Positions 7,779 to 16,367 of a stretch of 64,000 nucleotides of DNA are shown piece by piece. Each line of letters opens with the position of its first letter. Position 1 is the first letter of the stretch. The position numbers and the translations under genes were made by a program. The stretch spans positions 62,001 to 126,000 of the forward strand of contig SDRW01000002.1 in NCBI GenBank assembly GCA_007845485.1. Reading direction: 5' to 3'. The notes beneath the pieces were generated by a model. The model saw only the letters and a program-made list of their open reading frames with translations. It was not told the origin of the DNA and did not search any database. Source of the stretch: TM7 phylum sp. oral taxon 348. GTDB lineage: Bacteria; Patescibacteriota; Saccharimonadia; Saccharimonadales; Saccharimonadaceae.

Positions 7779-8693
7779 ATGAGTATTAAAGAACATCCAC
7801 CACAACTTCATACTAAACAGTATGATTTACATGTTCCTGTATTGTTAAGCGCATCGCTTGATCTACTTAAACCACAGCCTAAGGAAAGATATCTTGATTT
7901 GACTGCGGGGTATGGCGGTCATGCTGAAGCTTTTCTAAATAAAACTCAATCCTACAGTAGTGCTGTTTTGGTTGATCGTGATGAGAACGCGATTGCTGAA
8001 CTCGGACGATTTTCCGCTTTAGGCGCGACGCTTATTAATGCTGATTTTGTATCAGCGGCGAAGCAACTTGTTTCTGTAGGGGAGAAGTTTGATGTAATTA
8101 TGGTTGATTTGGGGGTGTCATCACCACAGCTCGACAACGGCGAGAGAGGGTTTTCTTTTATATATGATGGTCCGCTAGATATGCGTATGGATCAGCGCCA
8201 GAAGTTTTCTGCTGCAGATATCGTTAATTCATATCCAAAGCAAAAAATAATCGAAATACTTGTAAGGTATGGAGAAGAGAGGCTGAGCTTTGCAAAACGA
8301 ATTGCGGACGAAATATACAAGAGAAGACCGTTTACTAAAACTAGTGAACTTGCTGAAATGATTGTCGAAATACACCGTGGCGGCTGGCAAAAAATCCACC
8401 CCGCTACACGTACCTTTCAAGCATTGCGGATCGAAGTAAATCAGGAGCTCGCACAGATAGAGAGCTTATTACCGCTTTTACTACAGCTTCTAAATAGTGG
8501 CAGTAGGGTAGGGGTTATAAGTTTTCATAGTCTTGAAGATAGACTGGTTAAGAGGTTCTTTAAAGATAATTCAGGATTAAGTTTTGAAGCTGAACTTGAG
8601 CTTTTAAATAAGAAACCTCTCGATGGCGCAACTTACGACGCTTATAATCCGCGTTCACGTAGTGCTAAACTGCGCGGCGCATTGAAAAAATAA
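7779..8693 (+). CDS. rsmH: 16S rRNA m4C1402 methyltransferase RsmH (MraW)
   Basis: Methylates N4 of C1402 in 16S rRNA using S-adenosylmethionine. The 304-residue product begins DLHVPVLL, has the SAM loop DLTAGYGGHAEAF, the family signature DLGVSSPQLD...ERGFSF with DGPLDMRMD, and the C-terminal VISFHSLEDRLVKRFF. The ATG at 7779 is preferred over an upstream TTG (7743) because AGAGGA directly precedes it. It is the standard second gene of the dcw cluster, here separated from mraZ by an unusually long spacer. Confidence 0.93.
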   Translation: MSIKEHPPQLHTKQYDLHVPVLLSASLDLLKPQPKERYLDLTAGYGGHAEAFLNKTQSYSSAVLVDRDENAIAELGRFSALGATLINADFVSAAKQLVSVGEKFDVIMVDLGVSSPQLDNGERGFSFIYDGPLDMRMDQRQKFSAADIVNSYPKQKIIEILVRYGEERLSFAKRIADEIYKRRPFTKTSELAEMIVEIHRGGWQKIHPATRTFQALRIEVNQELAQIESLLPLLLQLLNSGSRVGVISFHSLEDRLVKRFFKDNSGLSFEAELELLNKKPLDGATYDAYNPRSRSAKLRGALKK

Positions 8694-8714
8694 AAACAGA
8701 AAGGAAAAGGTTAT

Positions 8715-8780
8715 ATGCCAATCCAAATCAAAGTACAAAATGTATCAGCAGAAGAAATCGTAGCTGTACACGTAAAGTAA
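8715..8780 (+). CDS. Possible 21-residue peptide between rsmH and ftsL
   Basis: An ATG with a good AAGGAAAAGG site opens a 21-codon frame (MPIQIKVQNVSAEEIVAVHVK) that ends before a strong hairpin. The peptide is not obviously a membrane peptide and I recognise no homologue. It may be a real small protein, a leader peptide, or chance. Confidence 0.35.
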   Translation: MPIQIKVQNVSAEEIVAVHVK

Positions 8781-8797
8781 TAGCCTTACTTAATTTA

Positions 8798-8834
8798 TGT
8801 AAAGAGTAGTGTAGATAATACGCTGCTCTTTACA
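8798..8834 (+). terminator. 12-bp hairpin upstream of ftsL
   Basis: TGTAAAGAGTAG (8798-8809) pairs with CTGCTCTTTACA (8823-8834) with one G-U pair. No T run follows, so it may be a processing or stability element rather than a terminator. Confidence 0.5.
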
Positions 8835-8873
8835 TGCAAAATACAAATATAAACTAAAACCAAAAGAGATAAA

Positions 8874-9218
8874 ATGTCATACCAACGAACTTATTATGTG
8901 ACTCGGCGGCAACAAAGCTGGGGACGAAATCAGAATACAACCAGGTTTATTTCTCGCGTTAAGCTTGGTCCAGTTATGCACACTATTATAGTTGCTCTTA
9001 TGATTTTAGTTATGGGTCTGGTATACTTAGCACAGGCAGCTGGTTCAGCTAATTATGATTACGCAGCTAGTGATTTTGATAAAAAGATTTCTGAACTTTC
9101 AACAAAAAAAGCCGACCTAGAGGTTGAAAATGCCCGCCTAAGTTCACTTGAATCTGTTAAGAATAGCAATGTTGCTAAAGCTATGTCAGCTCCAAGTAGT
9201 GTTGAACACGTACAATGA
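8874..9218 (+). CDS. ftsL: FtsL/DivIC-like cell division protein
   Basis: A 114-residue bitopic protein with a basic cytoplasmic N-terminus, one membrane span at about residues 34-56 (VMHTIIVALMILVMGLVYL) and a short extracytoplasmic coiled coil (ISELSTKKADLEVENARL). This topology and the position between rsmH and ftsI fit FtsL, which joins FtsQ and FtsB at the septum. Sequence conservation in the family is weak, so the call rests on topology and context. The gene overlaps ftsI by 4 nt. Confidence 0.75.
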   Translation: MSYQRTYYVTRRQQSWGRNQNTTRFISRVKLGPVMHTIIVALMILVMGLVYLAQAAGSANYDYAASDFDKKISELSTKKADLEVENARLSSLESVKNSNVAKAMSAPSSVEHVQ

Positions 9219-10966
9219 TTGGAATAAATTTTAAACAAATGAGTCGTTCGCAGTTTTTACTGTTCGTGCTTTTATGTACGATGGTTTTAATTGTGATGCG
9301 GCTTTTTTATTTGCAGATAATTAGGCACGATTACTACAAAAAACTTGCGCGTCAAGAGCAGGTTAAATCACATATTATACCCGCTGAGCGCGGGCGTATT
9401 TATGCTATGGATGGTAATAATCCAGTTGAATTGGTGATGAATCAACAGGTTTATACTGTTTTTGCGGATCCTACTGTAGTTAATAAGCCGCGTGAGATTG
9501 AAGAAACTATTCGCTCTATAGCGGGGGGCGAAATAGTAAAGGGCGATATTCAAGAACTTTTGAGGGACAAAAAATCACAATATAAAGTGTTGGCGCGTGG
9601 AATTAGTTTGCGCCAGGCGGAACTTATTAAAAATAAGAAATTTAAAGGCGTTGGTTTTCAAAAAAATTCACGCCGAACATATCCAGAAGGTTCACTTGCA
9701 GCACAGACCTTAGGTTTTGTTAATAATGAAAATAAGGGGCAGTACGGCATAGAAGAAATGCTAGATTCTCGTTTACGCGGTAAAGATGGTTTGCTTAAAT
9801 CTGTTACTGATGTGGCTAATGTCCCATTATCTATAGGGAATGAAAATATACGGCAAAATCCAGTACATGGTGATTCAATTGTTTTAACTCTTGATAGAAA
9901 TATTCAATCAAAAGCAGAAGAAGTATTAAGTGAAGGACTGCGCAGAACGGGTGCTTCAAATGGTAGCGTTTTGGTTATGAATCCTAAGAATGGACATGTG
10001 CTTGCGATGGCTAATTTGCCGACTTATAATCCAGCCGAATTTACTAAAGTGCAAAATCCTGCAGCATTTGTAAATGGCGTTACAATGTTACCCTATGAGC
10101 CAGGATCTGTATTGAAGACATTTACGATCGCCACTGGAATTGATAAAAAAGTGATAGATGCTCAGTCAACCTATTATAATACAGATAGAATTAAGGTTGA
10201 AGACCGTACGATTTCTAATGCGTTGAAAGGACTAACTGGAACAATATCCATGCAAACGGCGCTTAATAATTCTCTTAATACAGGAATGGTAACAATTGCA
10301 CAGCGGCTTGGTGATGGACATAATATTAACCTACAAGCGAGAGACACGCTATATGATTATTTTCATAATCGCTTTGGCTTAGGTGAACTTACTGGTATAG
10401 AAGTGGCAGGCGAGAGTAAGGGGACTGTAGTCTCTCCTAGTGACAAAAATAACCAAGGTAATGCAGTGCGTTACTCTAATATGTCATTTGGCCAGGGGCT
10501 TGATGTTACTATGATACAAGTTGCTGCTGGATTTTCAGCGATTATTAATGGCGGCACGTATTATCAGCCAACAGTTGTAGCTGGAACATACGGAAGAGAT
10601 GGTATAAAGTTAGATAATTCTAAAAACGTAAAGTCTAATGTGATTAGCCAATCAGCTTCGGCTCAGACGCGTGAAATGATCCATAATGCTCGGACTCAAT
10701 ATACAAAAGATGATACTCCTGGCTACTATATCGGTGGCAAAACTGGAACATCTCAAACTATTGGTGCAAGTGGACAGTATATAGATAGCCAGACAATTGG
10801 TACATATTTAGGATTTGGAGGTACCGATAGTGATACAAAATACGTTATAATGGTACAAGTATCGGGTAAAAATATGAATCTTGAAGGCAACAAACATGCA
10901 ATGCCGATTTTTACAGAGCTATCTAACTGGCTTATAGAATATTATCAACTGCAACCAAGGAAGTAA
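9215..10966 (+). CDS. ftsI: Septal peptidoglycan transpeptidase FtsI (PBP2b/PBP3 type)
   Basis: A 583-residue class B penicillin-binding protein that cross-links septal peptidoglycan. One N-terminal membrane anchor (about residues 12-30), a dimerisation/pedestal domain with the ERGRIYA motif, then the transpeptidase domain with the active-site SxxK (PGSVLKTF), the SxN motif (SLN) and KTGT (GGKTGTSQ). The start overlaps the ftsL stop in ATGA. Together with FtsW downstream it would form the septal synthase. Confidence 0.93.
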   Translation: MIGINFKQMSRSQFLLFVLLCTMVLIVMRLFYLQIIRHDYYKKLARQEQVKSHIIPAERGRIYAMDGNNPVELVMNQQVYTVFADPTVVNKPREIEETIRSIAGGEIVKGDIQELLRDKKSQYKVLARGISLRQAELIKNKKFKGVGFQKNSRRTYPEGSLAAQTLGFVNNENKGQYGIEEMLDSRLRGKDGLLKSVTDVANVPLSIGNENIRQNPVHGDSIVLTLDRNIQSKAEEVLSEGLRRTGASNGSVLVMNPKNGHVLAMANLPTYNPAEFTKVQNPAAFVNGVTMLPYEPGSVLKTFTIATGIDKKVIDAQSTYYNTDRIKVEDRTISNALKGLTGTISMQTALNNSLNTGMVTIAQRLGDGHNINLQARDTLYDYFHNRFGLGELTGIEVAGESKGTVVSPSDKNNQGNAVRYSNMSFGQGLDVTMIQVAAGFSAIINGGTYYQPTVVAGTYGRDGIKLDNSKNVKSNVISQSASAQTREMIHNARTQYTKDDTPGYYIGGKTGTSQTIGASGQYIDSQTIGTYLGFGGTDSDTKYVIMVQVSGKNMNLEGNKHAMPIFTELSNWLIEYYQLQPRK

Positions 10967-10968
10967 CA

Positions 10969-12006
10969 ATGAAACCAGAAGTTATTACAAATGAAATTAC
11001 ACAAATTTTGGTCTTAAGTGTGGCGGCGTTTATATTATCTATGATGCTCACACCTGTATATACATTTTTAGCGTATAGATATAAATTCTGGAAAAAACAA
11101 CGCGAAGAGAGTACGACGGGTGAAAAATTAAAAGTATTTTTACGCTTACACTCCGCTAAATTTAAGCGTAATATTCCAACTATGGCTGGTGCTATTGGTG
11201 TAATTTCTATAGCTGCGGTTACTTTTTCTTCTAATTTTGATCGTGGGCAAACTTTGTTACCCCTGGCTGGACTGCTTGGCGGCGCTGTAGTTGGATTGAT
11301 CGATGATATCATTAACTTACGAAGTGATGGGCATGGCGTGGCAGGTTTGCGCAGTAGTGTCAAATTCTTAATGATTAGCGTAATAGGGCTAGTTCTTGGC
11401 TGGTATTTTTTTGCGAAGTTAGGATACTCATCTGTACATATACCGTTCTTGGGCGATTTGGCGATTGGATGGATGATGGTGCCGTTATTCGGCTTTGCAG
11501 TTGTAGCAACTGGCAATGCTGTTAATATTAGCGATGGGTTAGATGGGCTTGCTGGCGGTTTACTTTCGATTAGTTTTGGATCCTTTGGTATAATTGCCCT
11601 TCTACAGGGGCACCTTGGGTTATCGGCATTTTGTTTTACGGTAGTTGGCGTATTACTTAGCTATGTTTGGTTTAATATTTATCCAGCACGATTCTTTATG
11701 GGAGACGTTGGTAGTTTTGCATTTGGTGTAAGTTTGGGCGTAGTTGCAATGCTAACTAATACTTTATTCTTACTTCCTGTGATCGGTATGATCTTTGTAA
11801 TTGAAGCTGGGTCTAGTTTAATTCAGATTTTAAGTAAAAAAATATTTAATAGGAAAGTCTTTCTTTCCGCACCAATTCATCATCACTTAGAGGCAAAAGG
11901 GTGGCCAGAAACTAAGATAACAATGCGCTTTTGGGTTATTTCGTGTGTAGTTGGATTTATAGGTATTTATTTGGCTTTGGCGGGAGGTCATATTCCAAAT
12001 GTCTAA
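10969..12006 (+). CDS. mraY: Phospho-MurNAc-pentapeptide transferase MraY
   Basis: An integral membrane enzyme of 345 residues that transfers phospho-MurNAc-pentapeptide to undecaprenyl phosphate to make lipid I. About ten membrane segments are visible. Catalytic motifs include GLIDDIINL, NAVNISDGLDGLAGG, FFMGDVGSFAFG, and the family's HHH loop (PIHHHLEAKGW). The GAAGTAAC before the ATG is a modest ribosome site. The gene overlaps ftsW by 8 nt. Confidence 0.95.
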   Translation: MKPEVITNEITQILVLSVAAFILSMMLTPVYTFLAYRYKFWKKQREESTTGEKLKVFLRLHSAKFKRNIPTMAGAIGVISIAAVTFSSNFDRGQTLLPLAGLLGGAVVGLIDDIINLRSDGHGVAGLRSSVKFLMISVIGLVLGWYFFAKLGYSSVHIPFLGDLAIGWMMVPLFGFAVVATGNAVNISDGLDGLAGGLLSISFGSFGIIALLQGHLGLSAFCFTVVGVLLSYVWFNIYPARFFMGDVGSFAFGVSLGVVAMLTNTLFLLPVIGMIFVIEAGSSLIQILSKKIFNRKVFLSAPIHHHLEAKGWPETKITMRFWVISCVVGFIGIYLALAGGHIPNV

Positions 12007-13297
12007 AGCCGTGCATAGAGTGCGACGTTTTGCTGCTGAAAGTAGGGAAAAGGGTGCGCGTCGACATAAGCCAGACTATAGCATAATCGTTTATACGGCA
12101 CTTTTAGTTATGATTGGACTGGTTATAATTTTTGCGATTGGTCCACAACGAGCCAATGTTCTTAATGAAGTTGGCGAGGGTAATTTTAGTGATTCACATT
12201 TTATTATTAAGCAATCTTTAGGTGTTTTTATTGCTGTGGCTGCATTTTTTGGTGCGGCGTTTTTGAAGGTGGATACTATATTACGCTATAAAAACTGGGT
12301 CTTATCAGCTGGAATTATCTCTGGAATATTGCTATATTTATTGGGTAATTTACTACACGTAGAACAAGTAACCCAATGCGCATTAGGGGCTTGCCGTTGG
12401 TTTGTTTTGCCTGGTATAGGTACTTTCCAGCCCGCTGAATTACTTAAGTTTGGTGTGTTGATTTTTACGGCTGGATTCTTAGCTTACCGTTACAAAAAAG
12501 GCTTGGTGAATAATATTGATAAAACGATTTTGCCTTTGATAGGTTTATTGGCTGTTTGTAGTTTTTTGGTGATTTTTTTACAAAGAGATTTAGGAACTGG
12601 TGTTGCGCTAGCTGTGATTATGGTAGCTATGGGAATTATTTCGGGGATTGATACTAGAATTGGTGTTAAAATATTGCTTATTTTGCTGGTAGCTGGTGTA
12701 TTAATGATTATGGTTGCACCACATCGTCTTGACCGTCTTGCTACCTTTTTACATGGAGACGAAACATCTACTAGTGATTCAAGTTCGTATCATATTACAC
12801 ATGCAAAGATTGCGATTGGATCTGGCGGTTTATTTGGCGTAGGAATAGGTAATAGTGTTCAGGCGGCGGGGTATTTACCAGAAGCGATTAACGACTCCGT
12901 TTTTGCTATTTTAGGCGAGACGTTCGGATTTGTGGGTTTGGTTGTGATACTCTTCTTGTTCTATGCGCTACTTAGACGTATACTTTTTATAGTCGATCGT
13001 TCGCAGAATCCAAACTATCGCTTTTTAGCGGCTGGTGTTTTTGGGTGGATTTCATCGCATGTTATTATCAATATTGCTGCAATGATCGGGCTGATTCCAT
13101 TAACTGGAATTACATTACCGTTCTTAAGCTTTGGTGGTACTAGTATGCTATTTATAGCAGCTGCACTTGGTTTTGTTTTCCAGATTTCACAATACACTGT
13201 TCATAAGTCGGAAATTAAGGAGGTAAAAGATGAGAGTCTTAGCAGTCGGAGGCGGATCGGGCGGACACGTTACGCCGGTCGCCGCAGTAATAAGTGA
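11999..13297 (+). CDS. ftsW: SEDS peptidoglycan polymerase FtsW
   Basis: A 432-residue SEDS-family glycosyltransferase with about ten membrane spans, preceded by a basic 25-residue N-terminus. The family features are LLKFGVLIF, QRDLGTG near the catalytic region, and the C-terminal PLTGITLPFLSFGGTSML block. It polymerises lipid II with FtsI. The 3' end overlaps murG by 68 nt, an unusually long overlap. RodA would be the alternative, but the dcw context favours FtsW. Confidence 0.92.
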   Translation: MSKAVHRVRRFAAESREKGARRHKPDYSIIVYTALLVMIGLVIIFAIGPQRANVLNEVGEGNFSDSHFIIKQSLGVFIAVAAFFGAAFLKVDTILRYKNWVLSAGIISGILLYLLGNLLHVEQVTQCALGACRWFVLPGIGTFQPAELLKFGVLIFTAGFLAYRYKKGLVNNIDKTILPLIGLLAVCSFLVIFLQRDLGTGVALAVIMVAMGIISGIDTRIGVKILLILLVAGVLMIMVAPHRLDRLATFLHGDETSTSDSSSYHITHAKIAIGSGGLFGVGIGNSVQAAGYLPEAINDSVFAILGETFGFVGLVVILFLFYALLRRILFIVDRSQNPNYRFLAAGVFGWISSHVIINIAAMIGLIPLTGITLPFLSFGGTSMLFIAAALGFVFQISQYTVHKSEIKEVKDESLSSRRRIGRTRYAGRRSNK

Positions 13298-14378
13298 GCT
13301 TAAAAAAAGCGGTGATGTGAGTGAAGTGCGTTTTTGGTGTGATAAAAAATTTGCACCACAAGCTAAAGGTATTATGGCTAAATATGATTCATCAATTCCT
13401 GTTAGTGTAATTATGGCAGGGAAATTGAGACGCTATCATCATTTAACTTTATGGCAGCATTTACTAATTCCTTCAGTAGTTTTCCCTAATATATTTGATA
13501 TTTGTAAGGTTCTTCTCGGACTGATCCAGTCGATTGTTAAACTGATTTTTTGGCGTCCAGATGTGATTTTCTTAAAGGGAGGATATGTTTGCTTACCTGT
13601 AGGTTGGGCTGCGCGCTTCTTGAAGATTCCATATATTATCCATGATAGTGATGCTCATCCAGGCTTAACAAATCGTCTATTAGCATCTAAGGCTAAATTC
13701 ATAGCGACTGGTGCTCCTTTAGAATACTACCCCTATGATAAAACTAAGAGTTATTATGTAGGTATCCCTGTTTCGGGTGATTTTACTTTACTTGAAGAGG
13801 GGAGGAAGGAAGCTACAAAGCGTAAATATGGGTTTAATCCTGGTAAGCCATTAATTGTCGTAACTGGCGGCGGTTTGGGTGCTAAGCGTATAAACGATGC
13901 TATTTTAAGGCTTAGAAAAGAGCTCAAAGAGCGTGCTTCTGTCTTACTAATTACTGGGGTAGGGCAGTATAATGATGTTCGCCATAGAACCGGTGGTGAT
14001 GATGCTGGCTTTAAATTGGTTAATTTCATATCGTCTGGGATGGCTCAACTTTTAGGCTCGGCAGATATAGTTATTGCACGCGCTGGTGCTACTTCAATTT
14101 TGGAATTAGCGGCAGTTGGAGCTCCGTCAATACTAGTCCCAAATGGGCGTTTAACGGCGGGGCATCAGCTTAAAAATGCAAAAGTTTATGCAGATGCTGG
14201 AGCTGTTTTAATCGCCGATGAAGAAAAATTTAAAGATGATGAAAATCTATTGCTTGATAAAATTGATGCTATTTTGAATAATGAAGACTTAAAGAAGAAT
14301 CTTAGCCAAAAAATTAATCAATTTGCCAAGCCAGATGCTGCCAAAGAAACTGCTAAACTGATTAAAAAAGCTGTATAA
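13230..14378 (+). CDS. murG: UDP-GlcNAc:lipid I transferase MurG
   Basis: A 382-residue GT-B glycosyltransferase that adds GlcNAc to lipid I to form lipid II at the inner face of the membrane. The N-terminal GGGSGGHVTP loop, the linker region KGGYVCLPVG, and the donor-site motifs TGGGLGAKR and ARAGATSILELAAVGAPSILVP are all present. AAGGAGGT 5 nt before the ATG fixes the start inside ftsW. No murC, murB or ddl follows, unlike many dcw clusters. Confidence 0.94.
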   Translation: MRVLAVGGGSGGHVTPVAAVISELKKSGDVSEVRFWCDKKFAPQAKGIMAKYDSSIPVSVIMAGKLRRYHHLTLWQHLLIPSVVFPNIFDICKVLLGLIQSIVKLIFWRPDVIFLKGGYVCLPVGWAARFLKIPYIIHDSDAHPGLTNRLLASKAKFIATGAPLEYYPYDKTKSYYVGIPVSGDFTLLEEGRKEATKRKYGFNPGKPLIVVTGGGLGAKRINDAILRLRKELKERASVLLITGVGQYNDVRHRTGGDDAGFKLVNFISSGMAQLLGSADIVIARAGATSILELAAVGAPSILVPNGRLTAGHQLKNAKVYADAGAVLIADEEKFKDDENLLLDKIDAILNNEDLKKNLSQKINQFAKPDAAKETAKLIKKAV

Positions 14379-14402
14379 GCTATCGCTTGAATTGTAAAAA
14401 CC

Positions 14403-14421
14403 TGATACAATCATAAGTATT
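14403..14421 (+). promoter_or_regulatory. Possible extended -10 promoter before ftsQ
   Basis: TGATACAAT (403-411 of this kilobase) forms an extended -10 box. The ATG follows after 10 nt, suggesting a nearly leaderless extra transcript for ftsQ. Confidence 0.4.
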
Positions 14422-15372
14422 ATGGGGTTGTTCTCTAAAGGAAAACAAGAGTCTAAAAAGGCTTTGCCTCCGCGGAGGCGTAATGTTGGTAATAGCGGCA
14501 CTCAACGTTATAACAATAACTCAGCTTTTAGAAGTGGACGCACTATGGCGGGTACTACGATGTATCGTCTTAATAACTCTGATAGAAGCGCCATTAAAAC
14601 TGCTACCCCTCGTGAAAAAATGCACCATCTAGAGCGTGTACGCAAAAGACTTGCCTGGATTTTTACTGGACTTATCGTTGCGTGTATAGGGCTTGCTTTG
14701 TTTTTGTGGCAGTTTATAGCTAGTGTAGTTATTGAATCTAATACTGCGGCTGTTATATCTCAGGATAGTCTTGATGTTTATAGTAAGTCTATTCAAAAGT
14801 ATTTAACTAACAATCCAACCGAACGATTAAGATTCAATCTTAATCATAATTCCCTAAATGAATATATTATAAAATTACATCCAGAGATTAGCTCAGTATC
14901 AAAAGGCGATTCAGCTGGTTTTACAAAAACTCGCTTTACCGTGAACTTTCGTAAACCTGTAGTTTTATGGCAGGTTGATTCTGTTAAGTATTTTGTTGAC
15001 GCTAATGGTGTTTCATTTACGAAGAATATTTATGAGAATCCAAAGGTCACTATTGTAGATAATAGTGGTGTTCGCTATACTCCAGGCACCGCCATCGCTA
15101 GTGCGCGCTTTTTAAGCTTTGTGGGACGTTCAATCGGTGTTATACAATCGCGTGGTATGTCAGTTAATAAGATTACGATACCAGCTGGTACATCTCGGCA
15201 AGTTGAAGTGTTAATTAATGATGTACCATACCCATTTATATTATCTATAGATCGCCTTCCAGGTGGTCAAGTGGAGGATATGCAGCGAGTAATAGAGTAT
15301 TTTGCGCGAGGCGGTAGATTGCCAAAATATGTTGACATTCGCGTAAAAGGAAAAGCATTCTACAGAGAGTAG
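14422..15372 (+). CDS. ftsQ: FtsQ/DivIB-like division protein
   Basis: A 316-residue bitopic protein: a long basic cytoplasmic tail of about 75 residues, one membrane span (IFTGLIVACIGLALFLW), then an extracytoplasmic part with a POTRA-like region (about residues 105-180) and a beta domain. VLWQVDSVKYFVDANGVSF is a typical FtsQ stretch, and the gene ends the dcw cluster as expected. The long basic tail is unusual in length. The partners FtsA and FtsZ are not in the window. Confidence 0.8.
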   Translation: MGLFSKGKQESKKALPPRRRNVGNSGTQRYNNNSAFRSGRTMAGTTMYRLNNSDRSAIKTATPREKMHHLERVRKRLAWIFTGLIVACIGLALFLWQFIASVVIESNTAAVISQDSLDVYSKSIQKYLTNNPTERLRFNLNHNSLNEYIIKLHPEISSVSKGDSAGFTKTRFTVNFRKPVVLWQVDSVKYFVDANGVSFTKNIYENPKVTIVDNSGVRYTPGTAIASARFLSFVGRSIGVIQSRGMSVNKITIPAGTSRQVEVLINDVPYPFILSIDRLPGGQVEDMQRVIEYFARGGRLPKYVDIRVKGKAFYRE

Positions 15373-15440
15373 AGGAGTAAGAGACTTCTTTTTTATAGGT
15401 TTTAATATTTTAGGGAGGGGTATGCATACCCCTCTACTCT
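15366..15440. terminator. Alternative palindromes after ftsQ
   Basis: GAGGGGTATGCATACCCCTC (15415-15434) is a perfect 20-bp palindrome. Its right side continues as CCTCTACTCT (15431-15440), which can instead pair with AGAGTAGAGG (15366-15375) at the ftsQ stop. The two folds exclude each other. The element is symmetric and could end transcription in both directions. Confidence 0.55.
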
Positions 15441-15442
15441 AT

Positions 15443-16367
15443 GTTCTATTTTTGTTCCTTTATTAGTAGTTAGTTAAGGTTATTATAAAAAACATATAAT
15501 TATATATATTATATAAAAAGTCAAATAATATGATACATAAGATAGAGTAGAGGGTAGTAATGATATGAAATATATAAAAAGTCAAATAATTAGAGCTAAA
15601 ATCTGTGGAAAACTTATAAAATATATATTTATAAACAAAATATTATAAAAGTCAAATAAATTATGTCTAAGTAAGCTGCTGAGACTCGTAAGATATAGAT
15701 ATGTATACAAAATATTTTCGGGAATGGCTGGTCGGATTTTCTTGTAAAGTAAATGATTAACTATAAATTAATTATAAATTATAATATGGTCAATAAATTG
15801 ATGAATAATTTAGGTATATTCTCCTGTTTTAGTAAAATATTCATTATATATTAAAATTACGCATCATATTACGATATATAATGAATCAAGATATTAATAA
15901 GTTATTAATATCGTAAAATCTACATTGTGCGACATTAAAACTATATTTAGAAAATGACTACTCATACCCTTTATATAATATTAAATTATTAAAATATTGA
16001 AATAAAAATTCCCAAGACTCTCAACAAGTTATAAGATATAAAATTTAGTCCCCTTGCGTGGGCTATGTATTGAAAAGCTCCAAAACCTTAAAATGATTAT
16101 AATTATAAATAATTTATAAATGGAATATCTAGTGATTTTATAAACTAAACTAATCATAATCCTTTGCATTAATTCTAATAAGTGTATGTAAAATTAGATT
16201 CTAAATACCAACGATTTATATTAATTATAATTATAATTAGTATAAATTAAGTTCTATTTTTGTTCTTAATTTAATCAGTATAAATAAATTTATTAAAGCG
16301 ATAATCTATTAAGTTTAGTAAAGCAATATAAAGCAATATTTAGCGTTGGGTATAGTATGTGATTTAA
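15443..16367. repeat. Gene-free AT-rich island with direct and inverted repeats
   Basis: About 0.9 kb without a credible gene, lying between convergent transcription blocks. It holds a 15-nt direct repeat GTTCTATTTTTGTTC at 15443-15457 and 16251-16265; three copies of TATAAA(A)AGTCAAATAA at 15512, 15573 and 15644; and a perfect 13-bp inverted repeat ATTCATTATATAT/ATATATAATGAAT (15839-15851 and 15874-15886) around a 22-nt centre. AACCTTAAAATGA at about 16083 repeats the leader motif seen near 2077. Its role is unknown; a replication-terminus or nucleoid-organising site is possible. Confidence 0.6.

Noticed and set aside
10932-11516. 194-codon minus-strand frame inside mraY
   Set aside because: Antisense to a certain MraY with conserved catalytic motifs; low-quality composition.
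15855-15886. XerC/XerD dif site in the AT-rich island
   Set aside because: One half resembles the XerC arm but the XerD arm does not match well enough to call.
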